IMG/VR virus record: IMGVR_UViG_3300025138_000334
Coordinates: 1 to 24,654 of that record
From: a virus
Direction: 5' to 3' (one strand)
DNA: 24,654 nucleotides
The position numbers and the translations under genes are program-made. The notes below the pieces were generated by a model. That model ran no database searches. It was not told where the DNA came from and saw only the letters and a list, made by a program, of their open reading frames with translations. This document shows positions 1-8,057 of the stretch, piece after piece (the first letter of the stretch is position 1; every line of letters begins with the position of its first letter).

Positions 1-1349
1 ATACACATATACATTGCTTGCTCAGCAAACTTATGTACTTTCATTTCAGAGTCAGTACCAAGACTATCACTTAAATAATCTACAACTACAGTTTTACCAG
101 ATACACCAGAACTAAAGTGAACAATACCTGTGTTGTCATTTATATAGTAAGAACCATTATCTTGCGCGTGTTGCGGATCGATACCGTATCTTCTACCTTC
201 AGCTGCAAATCTAGTATTATCTTCATAATCATCAGTCACAGTGTTTGATGTGTGAGCTCTGTATTTGTTCCAAGAGTTAGACTCTGTATTTAAATCTACA
301 AATATAATTTCTTTTCCATAAAGCTCTGCATTTACAACTGTTAAAGGTTTACCAGGATTTGTAGCTGGTTGGTTTGCAGAGTCTGTTAGTTTCCATTTTT
401 CAAAAAGTGGATTTGTTATTTCTAAAGCTATACCTGGAAATGTAGAGCTTACCGTTCCGGCTGTAGAAGATATAGTAGTATTATCTGGTATACCAGGACC
501 AAACACACTCATACCAGCTTCTAAACCACCAGGATCAACTTCTAATTGAATTATCATACCGTAGTGAGGAACATCTACACCATCTTTAGTTTGTTCTCCA
601 GCTTGACTTACATTAGCGCCATACAATATATTACGTTGAAAAGATTCACTAGAATGTGCGCTAATAGTTTGTCTAACTTCTTTTTCAAACTGAGGTAAAG
701 GTATTTTAGAAACAAAATCATTATCAGAAGCTATTTGGTTTCCAAATGAATCATAAGTTCTTGTTATACCGTACTCCATATACTTACCGAAGTATTGTTT
801 TTCTGCAGATGGTATTTCAATAAAAGCACCGTCTACTAAAGTAACATCTGGTATATTTACTTTCCAAGTATTAGTTTCAAACTTTATATCACCGTTAGTA
901 GCTTGTTGGTAAGACACAGGGTTAGATGTTTTAGACGTAGGATATAGTCTATGTTTTATACCAGCACTATCAACTCTAGATATAGCTGTGTAGTGTACGT
1001 AATCTTGTGGCAAAGGCAGGGTTAAAGAAGGTGGAACTTCTAATTCAAAAGACTTTACAGATTTTAAAGTATCAAAACTTAATTCAGCTAAAGCACGTTG
1101 TGCGTGAAAACCAATATCAGTTCTACTTACTTTGTTTATAATTTTACCTTCACCAACATATGCAACTAAAAATGAGTTTATAATATCTTCTAGTGAAGTA
1201 AACTGGTAGTTGCCATAGTTAGCATTGCCTGTTTGCTGAACACCATCAGGACCATCATAGTATATTTTTGAATCTAATCCAAGATCAATTAAACTACCTT
1301 CTGCGGTAACTTCATCTTGTTTTTGTATAAAGCCGTCTAATAATCCCAT
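1..1349 (-). CDS. Phage neck/tail structural protein, 3' end cut by window
   Basis: An open frame starts with ATG at 1349 (MGLLDGFIQKQDEVTAEGSL) and runs about 449 codons without a stop to the window edge, so the C-terminus is missing. It starts 3 bases after the stop of the upstream adaptor-like gene. The N-terminal 100 residues include FHAQRALAELSFDTLKSVK, a helical stretch of the sort seen in phage neck or connector proteins. Around residues 265-290 there is an EAGMSVFGPGIPDNTTISS stretch resembling a module present twice in the 1299-residue fibre of this phage. The visible end (VVVDYLSDSLG...EMKVHKFAEQAMY) reads as a conserved structural domain. The position after capsid and adaptor genes supports a ring, neck or tail-tube role. 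I do not recognise a named family with certainty; an enzymatic role is not indicated. Confidence 0.75.
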   Translation of the reverse strand, partial: MGLLDGFIQKQDEVTAEGSLIDLGLDSKIYYDGPDGVQQTGNANYGNYQFTSLEDIINSFLVAYVGEGKIINKVSRTDIGFHAQRALAELSFDTLKSVKSFELEVPPSLTLPLPQDYVHYTAISRVDSAGIKHRLYPTSKTSNPVSYQQATNGDIKFETNTWKVNIPDVTLVDGAFIEIPSAEKQYFGKYMEYGITRTYDSFGNQIASDNDFVSKIPLPQFEKEVRQTISAHSSESFQRNILYGANVSQAGEQTKDGVDVPHYGMIIQLEVDPGGLEAGMSVFGPGIPDNTTISSTAGTVSSTFPGIALEITNPLFEKWKLTDSANQPATNPGKPLTVVNAELYGKEIIFVDLNTESNSWNKYRAHTSNTVTDDYEDNTRFAAEGRRYGIDPQHAQDNGSYYINDNTGIVHFSSGVSGKTVVVDYLSDSLGTDSEMKVHKFAEQAMYMC

Positions 1350-1352
1350 GTG

Positions 1353-2030
1353 TTATGATTTTTCTTGTTGAATATTTTTATTGTCTTCTGCTACAGCTAT
1401 CTGATACATAGCAGGATCTTTTATAGCTATTCCAGCTAAAGCTAATATTTTTATAATTAAGTTGTTTTCTTCAGAAGGATGTAACTCAAAGTCTAAAGAT
1501 GTTGAAGGGTTGTATAATGCAGAGTCGTTAATAACATTATAACCCCAATTTATGTTTTTTGGTTTTCTTATGTAATGACAATGAACGTTGTTAGTAAACG
1601 TAGGGTAAATTCTAAAACCTTGAGGCATGTCAACATAAACAGCTCTTTTTAATGTTGGCTTTGCTAAAGGCGATAATTTAATTGCCAAATATTCTTTATG
1701 TGTAACTTGTTCTATTTCACCATAACCAGTTTCTACAGTTCCAACTCTATATAGCTCTTGTGGTTTTTGATAATAAGGTGATTGATAAAACAATAGTTTT
1801 ATGTTTTTAAATATAGCTATTTTTTCTTCTAATAAAGTTAGCATGTCAGCATATTCTGTGTCATTGCCAGGAACTCTATTAAATTGATTTATATCATAAA
1901 AATATTGCTCAAATATATCCATCTGAGCTTGGTCTGCAAATAAGTTAAACTCTTGTGGAGTTATATAACCTCTTTGCTCTTTATTAGCTATTGCTAAAAT
2001 TTTTTGATATACTGTATCTATATTTACCAT
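1353..2030 (-). CDS. Head-tail adaptor-like (neck) protein
   Basis: This 225-residue protein has no membrane segment or signal peptide. Its N-terminal part (KILAIANKEQRGYITPQEF, then FADQAQMDIFEQYFYDINQF) is mainly helical and resembles a conserved type in phages of Bacteroidota and marine metagenomes. The later part has short beta-like stretches (YVDMPQGFRIYPTF). Its place, two genes after the capsid protein and just before the neck/tail gene, fits a head-completion or head-tail adaptor protein that docks on the portal. It lies 55 bases after the previous gene, with a strong hairpin in the gap. The ATG at 2030 is preceded by an A-rich leader without a Shine-Dalgarno site. The role is inferred from position and general resemblance, not from a catalytic motif. 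Confidence 0.72.
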   Translation of the reverse strand: MVNIDTVYQKILAIANKEQRGYITPQEFNLFADQAQMDIFEQYFYDINQFNRVPGNDTEYADMLTLLEEKIAIFKNIKLLFYQSPYYQKPQELYRVGTVETGYGEIEQVTHKEYLAIKLSPLAKPTLKRAVYVDMPQGFRIYPTFTNNVHCHYIRKPKNINWGYNVINDSALYNPSTSLDFELHPSEENNLIIKILALAGIAIKDPAMYQIAVAEDNKNIQQEKS

Positions 2031-2040
2031 ATTTCTTTAT

Positions 2041-2079
2041 TGTAGTTTGCAGTCGCCCCGTAGAGCGACCGCTTCTACA
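2041..2079 (-). other. GC-rich hairpin between two late genes
   Basis: The 55-base gap between the 272-residue and 225-residue genes holds an inverted repeat. The inner arms are GCAGTCGC (2049-2056) and GCGACCGC (2065-2072), pairing over 8 bases with one G-T wobble. Outer arms TGTAG (2041-2045) and CTACA (2075-2079) add 5 pairs across a small internal loop. The loop is CCCGTAGA. In the transcribed (minus) direction no U-tract follows; the next bases are A-rich and lead straight into the ATG at 2030. It is therefore not a classical intrinsic terminator for this operon and may be an RNA processing or stability element. Confidence 0.6.
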
Positions 2080-2085
2080 GTTTGA

Positions 2086-2904
2086 TTATTTTAATTGTTT
2101 TTCTATATTTGCATAGATTTCCATACCTTCGTCAGTTTTAAACCAAGCGGCTAAAGCTGAATAAGGGTGCTCGTCAAATGGAACGTTCATTAGTTTTCTA
2201 CCATTAGAACCCCAAGAAAAAGTTCTTTGATCAGAAGATAATTTTATTAATCCAATTTCAGTAGCTTTTATACCATAGTTTCTTAATGAAACATTTTCAT
2301 CATTAACTAAATCTAAGAACAACTCTGGGTTTCTCTTAGCATATAACAACAAATCTCTTTTAAGCTCTTTAGAACTCATGCTAGACACTTTAGATCCTAA
2401 CTCTACTCTCATAACAGCCTCTGCCATATCAATGTCTAAGTTCATAGCCGCATTTAAAGCTTCTACTTCCATTTCTAACCAATCAATTTCTTGAGCGGCT
2501 ATAACTTGCGGTTGTAGTTCTTCGTATATTTTGTTTTTGTGAGGGTGATACAAAGATAAAAGTTTTTGAAGTGTTACTTTGTTTTTAGGAACAAATAAAA
2601 CTCCATTTCTAAATATAATATGCTCTAATCTTTGATCTCCTTTCATTTCATCTACAAAAGGTGTTTTTTGATTTTGACAATATTTAAGCTCTCTTTCGTA
2701 ACCTTTTTCTTCATCAAAATAATAAATTCCAGCTGATTTAATAGATCTACTTAATGGTGTTTTTCCATTTGCTAGCAAATAAGTTCTATCTTTTATTTCC
2801 CAAGTTGGTTTTTTAGGTTCAACTTTTTTAGGTTTTTGTGTTTCAACAACTGGTGTTTCAACAACAGGTACCTCTACCTCTTTTGTTTTTTGTTTTTTTG
2901 CCAT
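2086..2904 (-). CDS. Conserved phage protein following the capsid gene (unknown role)
   Basis: This 272-residue protein starts with a Lys/Glu/Pro/Val-rich linker (residues 1-35, with repeated VPVVETPVVET), which looks disordered. A mixed globular part follows (WEIKDRTYLLANGKTPLSRS, then FDEEKGYERELKY). The C-terminal half is helical and well structured, with ELKRDLLLYAKRNPELFLDL, LRNYGIKATEIGLIKLSSDQ and a closing segment containing FSWGSNGRKLMNVPFDEHPY. The general pattern resembles proteins I associate with uncultured marine phages, always of unknown function. No enzyme motif is visible. Lying directly after the major capsid gene, it could be a head decoration, head-completion or DNA-contacting structural protein. 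A terminator-like hairpin separates it from the capsid gene. Its ATG follows a purely A/T leader. Confidence 0.75.
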   Translation of the reverse strand: MAKKQKTKEVEVPVVETPVVETQKPKKVEPKKPTWEIKDRTYLLANGKTPLSRSIKSAGIYYFDEEKGYERELKYCQNQKTPFVDEMKGDQRLEHIIFRNGVLFVPKNKVTLQKLLSLYHPHKNKIYEELQPQVIAAQEIDWLEMEVEALNAAMNLDIDMAEAVMRVELGSKVSSMSSKELKRDLLLYAKRNPELFLDLVNDENVSLRNYGIKATEIGLIKLSSDQRTFSWGSNGRKLMNVPFDEHPYSALAAWFKTDEGMEIYANIEKQLK

Positions 2905-2929
2905 AATATAATATATAATAAAATTAATA

Positions 2930-2966
2930 AAAAGAAAGGGGTTGGGGAATTACCCCCAACCTCTTT
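2930..2966 (-). terminator. Intrinsic terminator-like hairpin after the capsid gene
   Basis: The 76-base gap downstream of the major capsid gene contains the perfect inverted repeat GGTTGGGG (2940-2947) and CCCCAACC (2954-2961) with a six-base loop. After one mismatched pair, four further pairs extend the stem. In the minus-strand transcript the hairpin is followed by CUUUUCUUUUUAUU-like sequence, the pattern of a rho-independent terminator. It begins about 15-20 bases after the capsid stop codon at 2981. It may be a partial terminator that gives the capsid message a protected 3' end while some transcription continues into the neck genes, as no new promoter is obvious. Confidence 0.72.
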
Positions 2967-2980
2967 AAATAATAAGTTGC

Positions 2981-4405
2981 TTAGTTCATTAACATGAAGT
3001 TGTTAGCACCTTGAACTACTAAACATCTTTCTGATAAGAAGTTTACAGTCATTGCGTCTAAATCAGAAGTAGCAGCTCCAACCGAACCAGTGATCCAAGT
3101 TTTCATTTTTCTACTTTCTAATTGAGAAGCTCTGTATCTAACATGTAGGAAAGGTCTTTTTAGATTTTTTCCTAATTGCTCGTCATATACAGAAGATGTA
3201 CCAGCTGGGATAATAACCCCTCTAATATCTTCACCTGCAGTAGCGTTAGCGTTGATACCACCTCTTGTAGCTAGATCATTTAAATATCTAAAGTCAGACT
3301 TGTAGAAATCATAAGATCCACGTCTGAAACCAGAGAAACCTAAATTTAATGCCATGTCTTCAGAGTTGTTGAATACACCGTATGATGTACCACCAGCACC
3401 ATAAGAATTCATTGAAGCTAACATATCGTCCATTGCAAGAGACGTAGCTCTATTTACAAATAACATGTTTTCTTCAATTGCGCCATTTTTATCAAATTCA
3501 GCTAATATAGCATCAAATTCAGCTAAGTCAGTAGCAGCATTAACACCAGTAACTCCAGAAGTTTGGTGACCTCTTGACTTAATAGCGGAAAATAAACCTT
3601 CAGTACCAACTAAACCGTTAGCACCACCTAGTATAGTAGAACTATCAGCAGCTTTTTCAGATTCAATCATACTCATTTCTAAGTAGTCGTTAAATCTTGA
3701 TCTAGTTTCACCTTCAGCTTTTAAGTACCACATGTAACCACTTTGTCCGTCTTCACCAGAAACTTCAACCCATCCAACTTGAGAAGCATCAGATCCTGAA
3801 ACTTCATACATGTCTTTTAAGATAATTGGTTTGTTAGTAAACGAAGTAAAGTTAGGCTTGTTAGCTCTTCCTCCACCGTAGCTAGTTCCTTTTGAATGCT
3901 CAGAACCAAAAACTAAAACTCTAAGATCATTGTCAGCATCAGCAAATCCCATATCTGATAAATGAGCTCCACCGTAAGGTAAAGCTGTAATAACTTTAGA
4001 ACCAGCAGCAGCAACAGTTACTAAAGCAGTAACAGTTTGACCACCTCCAGAAATTAATACTTGGTCACCAACACGAATACCGTGATCAGTTGTTCTTGCA
4101 ACACCATCAATATCTTTTTCAATATTAATAGTACTAGCAGATGCATCTAAACAGTCTGCTTGGTAAGATAAATGTAATCTACCTTGTTCTGACCAAATAA
4201 CTTGATCAGCTGACATAGCTTCTTCAGCCCCAACTTGTGCTAAAAAACCAGAGATTGTACGTTTTCCGTAAACCTCAGCTTCTTTCTCCATTAAGTCTGG
4301 AAGATATTGCTGTGCCCATCCGTTGTTTTGGATGTCTAAATAATTGTCCGACAGAACCTGCTGCAGCGGTGCAGCTTGGAACGACGTTCTTGCAGTAATT
4401 GCCAT
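2981..4405 (-). CDS. Major capsid protein (HK97-fold type, inferred)
   Basis: A 474-residue protein placed directly after portal and scaffold-like genes, the usual site of the major capsid gene. It starts MAITARTSFQAAPLQQVLSD. There is a helix-rich N-terminal region (YLPDLMEKEAEVYGKRTISG), a beta-rich inserted stretch at roughly residues 95-150 (HGIRVGDQVLISGG...), and a long central part with SRFNDYLEMSMIESEKAADS. The C-terminal portion, with KRPFLHVRYRASQLESRKMK and FLSERCLVVQGANNFMLMN, resembles P-domain and A-domain sequence of HK97-like capsid proteins. Codons are regular and the product is neither strongly acidic nor repetitive. The gene has its own hairpin downstream, consistent with a highly expressed message. 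The HK97 fold is assumed from family knowledge of tailed phages. Confidence 0.85.
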   Translation of the reverse strand: MAITARTSFQAAPLQQVLSDNYLDIQNNGWAQQYLPDLMEKEAEVYGKRTISGFLAQVGAEEAMSADQVIWSEQGRLHLSYQADCLDASASTINIEKDIDGVARTTDHGIRVGDQVLISGGGQTVTALVTVAAAGSKVITALPYGGAHLSDMGFADADNDLRVLVFGSEHSKGTSYGGGRANKPNFTSFTNKPIILKDMYEVSGSDASQVGWVEVSGEDGQSGYMWYLKAEGETRSRFNDYLEMSMIESEKAADSSTILGGANGLVGTEGLFSAIKSRGHQTSGVTGVNAATDLAEFDAILAEFDKNGAIEENMLFVNRATSLAMDDMLASMNSYGAGGTSYGVFNNSEDMALNLGFSGFRRGSYDFYKSDFRYLNDLATRGGINANATAGEDIRGVIIPAGTSSVYDEQLGKNLKRPFLHVRYRASQLESRKMKTWITGSVGAATSDLDAMTVNFLSERCLVVQGANNFMLMN

Positions 4406-4430
4406 AATTTTGTTTTTTTAAATTTATTAG

Positions 4431-5606
4431 TTATTTTTTAATTTTAAACTTAAAAGTAGGGGAATCATCGCTAAGTATTCTTACTTTTGGTCCGCTAGTA
4501 TTATCGTTTGAAAACGACTGTCTAGGGTCCATACTTACATTTTTGGCTTTGGCAACACTATCTTTCATAGCGTCGGCTTTACCTTGTTCGTAAAAATGAT
4601 TAGCAATAGCATCAGAGTTCATTGCTGTAAATAAAGACTTGTGATAACCTTTGGCATCTGATAATTCATTATTTTTGTTCAAAAACTTTTTGACAAAATT
4701 ATTAATATCGCTTTGGCTATCTTTAACTTCATTAGCATTCTTGACATTAAACCTATACTTCTTGTCTCCGACGTTGTATTCAAAACCTTTGAATTTATCG
4801 TTAAAAACTTCTTTAGTTTTTAATTTAAAAGTGTTAGTTTGTTTTTCTGCTATTTTTTGAGTTTCTTCCGACTCTTTGTTGTATCTATTAAAAAAGTTAA
4901 CTGCTTTCTGTTGTTCGGTAGTTAACCTAGAACCAGCTTTAACTTCTTCATAGTATTTAGACTTTTGCCCGTCTAAGTGGCTTTTAGCGCTGGCAACTTG
5001 CTCTTTAAGCGCTATTTTTTTCTTTTTAATCTCTCTTGCTTCATCTTCGTCTTCATCATATGAAAATGAGTCTTCTATTAAAAAACTAATTTCATCATCT
5101 GTCAAATGAGATTTTGTTTGTTTGTAGTACTCTCTAAGAACTGTCATGTCATCATAACTAGAATAGTCTTGATTAAGTCTTACGTAATCTTCTAATGTAC
5201 CACCAGTTTCTTCCATAAAATCTACAACTTTTTGTAAATTCTCTGGTATTGCTTTACCAGTTTCTTGGGCTTCAGCTACAGCTTCTTCAACTTGCTCAGT
5301 TAATTCTTCTGTTTCTTCTTTAACTTCTTCTTCAGTAACTTCCTCTAATACTGGAGTTTCTTGTGCTTCAGCTTCCGGTTGTACTTCTTCTTGTTTTTTT
5401 GTGGTGTCGGCATCTTCAACGAGCTCAACCACTCCGCTGTTGTCAGCGTTATCTTCTTTAACTTCATCTTCTTTTGGTGTTGGTGGTTTACTTAAATCTA
5501 ATTTAATAACACTGTCGTCTCCAGCGCTTTCAAATTTACTTTCATCAACTGTTTCTACAGTTTCTTGTGTAGTTTCTTCAACTACGTTTTCTACGTTTTC
5601 TTCCAT
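4431..5606 (-). CDS. Scaffold-like capsid assembly protein
   Basis: This 391-residue protein lies between portal and capsid genes, where scaffolding proteins or proteases are usually found. Residues 1-125 are strongly acidic and low in complexity (many Glu, Val and Thr, as in EEVTEEEVKEETEELTEQVE), and are probably disordered. The middle contains YVRLNQDYSSYDDMTVLREY followed by a long charged helix region (EIKKKKIALKEQVASAKSH) likely to form a coiled coil. The C-terminus is Lys-rich (FKFKIKK), as is typical of scaffolds that bind the capsid shell through a basic helix-turn tail. No Ser-His-Asp or Ser-Lys protease motif is evident. It sits 28 bases after the portal gene and 25 before the capsid gene. 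Scaffold is inferred from position, charge pattern and coiled coil. Confidence 0.72.
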   Translation of the reverse strand: MEENVENVVEETTQETVETVDESKFESAGDDSVIKLDLSKPPTPKEDEVKEDNADNSGVVELVEDADTTKKQEEVQPEAEAQETPVLEEVTEEEVKEETEELTEQVEEAVAEAQETGKAIPENLQKVVDFMEETGGTLEDYVRLNQDYSSYDDMTVLREYYKQTKSHLTDDEISFLIEDSFSYDEDEDEAREIKKKKIALKEQVASAKSHLDGQKSKYYEEVKAGSRLTTEQQKAVNFFNRYNKESEETQKIAEKQTNTFKLKTKEVFNDKFKGFEYNVGDKKYRFNVKNANEVKDSQSDINNFVKKFLNKNNELSDAKGYHKSLFTAMNSDAIANHFYEQGKADAMKDSVAKAKNVSMDPRQSFSNDNTSGPKVRILSDDSPTFKFKIKK

Positions 5607-5634
5607 AATATAATATAATAATAATTAATAATTG

Positions 5635-8055
5635 TTATCTAGGATCAAAGCTACCTAAATCAAAACCTCCTCCTAATATATCATTACCTGCAGACTCAAA
5701 GTTTTTAGGTGGTTTATTAGTTTTTCTTTGATCAATCATCTCACTTTGTTGTGAAGCTTGAATTTTTGTTCTTTCGTCTTTACGATCTTCTTTTTCTTTT
5801 TCTCTATTTGCAAGTCCTTGAGTTTCTACACCTTTTAACTGCATGCCATATTGAAACTCTAAAGCCATTAGCTCTTTTTTATACTCAACTTCTTGTGCTT
5901 GTTTCTGAGCATCTAATTGAGCTCTCATTTGCTCAAGCTGCATTTCTGTTTGTGCCATAGCTTGATTCTTCTGTAAATCAACTTGTGCAGCCGCTTGTGA
6001 AGACTGCTGGTTTGCTTGTGCTTGCGCTTGTATATTTTGTAACTGCTCAGCTCTGTCTGTCTCTTGCTTTTGTTTTCTTCTTATTTTTAATAATTGATTA
6101 GCAAGTTTGATATTTTTTATTTCTCTAAGATCAATAGCATCTTCAAGGTTTATACTCTGCTGTTGCAATGCCATTTGAATATTATTTTCAAGCATAGCTT
6201 TTTCTTCTTCATCAGGCTGTAACTCTATAAATATACCAAAGTCATATAAGTATAAATCACTTATTTCTTCTAGTGTAGCAACGTTATGAACACCTATAGC
6301 TTGTATAAATGCATCTTTTGTTGGTGAGTATTCTATAATATCAGATATTCTTAAAGATAAACACTCAGCTATTTCAGATGTTAAAAATAATCCAGACTGT
6401 AATATGTGTCTTGTTGCTGTATTACTATTTGCTGCAGCTAACTTTTGTACGCCAACTAAAGCATTTTTATCTGGCATACTACCATCTCTAGCTTCGTTAA
6501 GTCCGGTAGTATCTCTTATCATTTGTAAGTAGTAGTTGTATGTAGCTATTAAGCTTTGCATTTTAGCACCACCGTTGCTAGACTGTATTTCTTGAATAGG
6601 TACTTTACCAGGATTTAAATCACCTTCCGAAGTAAATGACCTACCTATAACAGAACCTGTTTGGAAGAACATGTTTAAAGCTTCTTGTGGGTTGTAGTTT
6701 GTACCATTACCTAAATCTATTTCAGCTAAACCATCAGCATCTAAATAAACACCATCTGGTACCATGCGTGATAACACTTGTTGTAACTTTAAATGTGTAA
6801 GCTGTATCATGTCAGCAAAACCTGTTATACGTTGTACTAAAGATTCAATACGACCTTTGTACATACGTGGAGCAACAATAGCATAGTTCATTTTAACCTT
6901 AGTGAAATCACTTTTAGGTCTCATCATGTTTTTAGCCATCTCCCACTTTAACAACTTGTCTGTACCTAAAATCATAGCGCCATCGTATAAGCACTCTACA
7001 GATCTTTGTAATTTGCCAAAGTTTTCTGCATCTTCAGGTGGATTAAAACTATCGTCTTTTTCTAATATCTTTTCAGCACCAGTACCAGTTTCTTTTACTT
7101 TGTAAACTTCGTTCATATATGTTTTATAATTAAAATATAAAACTTGAACTTTATTGTTATCTTCTTCTCTTAAATTATAACCAGTGTTGTTGTAGTTTGC
7201 CTTGTGATAGCTTTTGTTTTTAACTATATCTTCTAACTCGCTTTGATCTAAATGTGGAAACTGTTTTACAAGCTCATTAATTGGTATCATTTTAACTTCA
7301 CCAACATAATATATGTCATCAAAGTAAGGCGAGTCAGTGTAAGAATAAACTAAGTCAGCTGGATCAACATAATCAACCACAACACCTTCAGATGTATTAA
7401 AAGAAGTTTTTACAGCGCCTATACCTAAAACAGTAAGATCGTAGTAAAATTGTTTTTTAATTAACTCGTATTTATTACCTTCAAACAAAACATTAATAGC
7501 TTGCTCTTCTGCTATTTCAATTGCTTGCTTATAAGTTATCTGCATGTGAAGCTGTAACTCTTCTTCTGTTTGTGGTAGTTTAGGTATATCACTTTCTCTA
7601 GTATTAATACCAAATTGATCAGATGTAAAATTATCAAAGTCTTTAAGCTGCATGTCACTAATTATAGACTCCATGTAATCAGTTCTTTCTTTAACACCGT
7701 ATGGATCTTGTGAATAAGCTTTTACATCATATGTTCTTTCTGCAATACCGTTTACAACTATATCTACAAACTTAGGTATAATAGGTACTGGTTTCCAGTC
7801 TAAATTAAGATAAGATAAATCACCGTTAATAGATAATTCATCTTTGTATTTTTGTATTGATTGTTCACCTCTAGCGTATAGTCTTAAGTTATGAAAATTA
7901 TTATTATTAGTTCTATATCTATTTGAACCTCTATCAGTATGAAACCACTCAGTCTCAATAGCTTTAGCTACTTTCAAACCATAGTCATAGCTCATCTTTT
8001 CCAAATCACTTACGACTTGGCTTGGAAAATAATTATTTATAACAGACTCTGCCAT
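5635..8055 (-). CDS. Portal protein
   Basis: This 806-residue protein begins 2 bases after the large terminase stop, the standard place for the portal, which forms the dodecameric DNA gate and docks the terminase. The N-terminal 600 residues carry portal-like signs: an early helical region (FHNLRLYARGEQSIQKYKDE), NLDWKPVPIIPKFVDIVVNG, a beta-rich wing with VVVDYVDPADLVYSYTDSPY, and MIRDTTGLNEARDGSMPDKN. From about residue 655 to 765 there is a long Gln/Ala/Glu-rich coiled coil (QNIQAQAQANQQSSQAAAQV and onward), then a short Gly/Asp-rich tail. The product is larger than many portals (often 400-600 residues), mostly because of this C-terminal helix, which could form a barrel inside the head. 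Similar long portals are known from crAss-like and other phages of Bacteroidota. Confidence 0.88.
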   Translation of the reverse strand: MAESVINNYFPSQVVSDLEKMSYDYGLKVAKAIETEWFHTDRGSNRYRTNNNNFHNLRLYARGEQSIQKYKDELSINGDLSYLNLDWKPVPIIPKFVDIVVNGIAERTYDVKAYSQDPYGVKERTDYMESIISDMQLKDFDNFTSDQFGINTRESDIPKLPQTEEELQLHMQITYKQAIEIAEEQAINVLFEGNKYELIKKQFYYDLTVLGIGAVKTSFNTSEGVVVDYVDPADLVYSYTDSPYFDDIYYVGEVKMIPINELVKQFPHLDQSELEDIVKNKSYHKANYNNTGYNLREEDNNKVQVLYFNYKTYMNEVYKVKETGTGAEKILEKDDSFNPPEDAENFGKLQRSVECLYDGAMILGTDKLLKWEMAKNMMRPKSDFTKVKMNYAIVAPRMYKGRIESLVQRITGFADMIQLTHLKLQQVLSRMVPDGVYLDADGLAEIDLGNGTNYNPQEALNMFFQTGSVIGRSFTSEGDLNPGKVPIQEIQSSNGGAKMQSLIATYNYYLQMIRDTTGLNEARDGSMPDKNALVGVQKLAAANSNTATRHILQSGLFLTSEIAECLSLRISDIIEYSPTKDAFIQAIGVHNVATLEEISDLYLYDFGIFIELQPDEEEKAMLENNIQMALQQQSINLEDAIDLREIKNIKLANQLLKIRRKQKQETDRAEQLQNIQAQAQANQQSSQAAAQVDLQKNQAMAQTEMQLEQMRAQLDAQKQAQEVEYKKELMALEFQYGMQLKGVETQGLANREKEKEDRKDERTKIQASQQSEMIDQRKTNKPPKNFESAGNDILGGGFDLGSFDPR

Positions 8056-8057
8056 AT

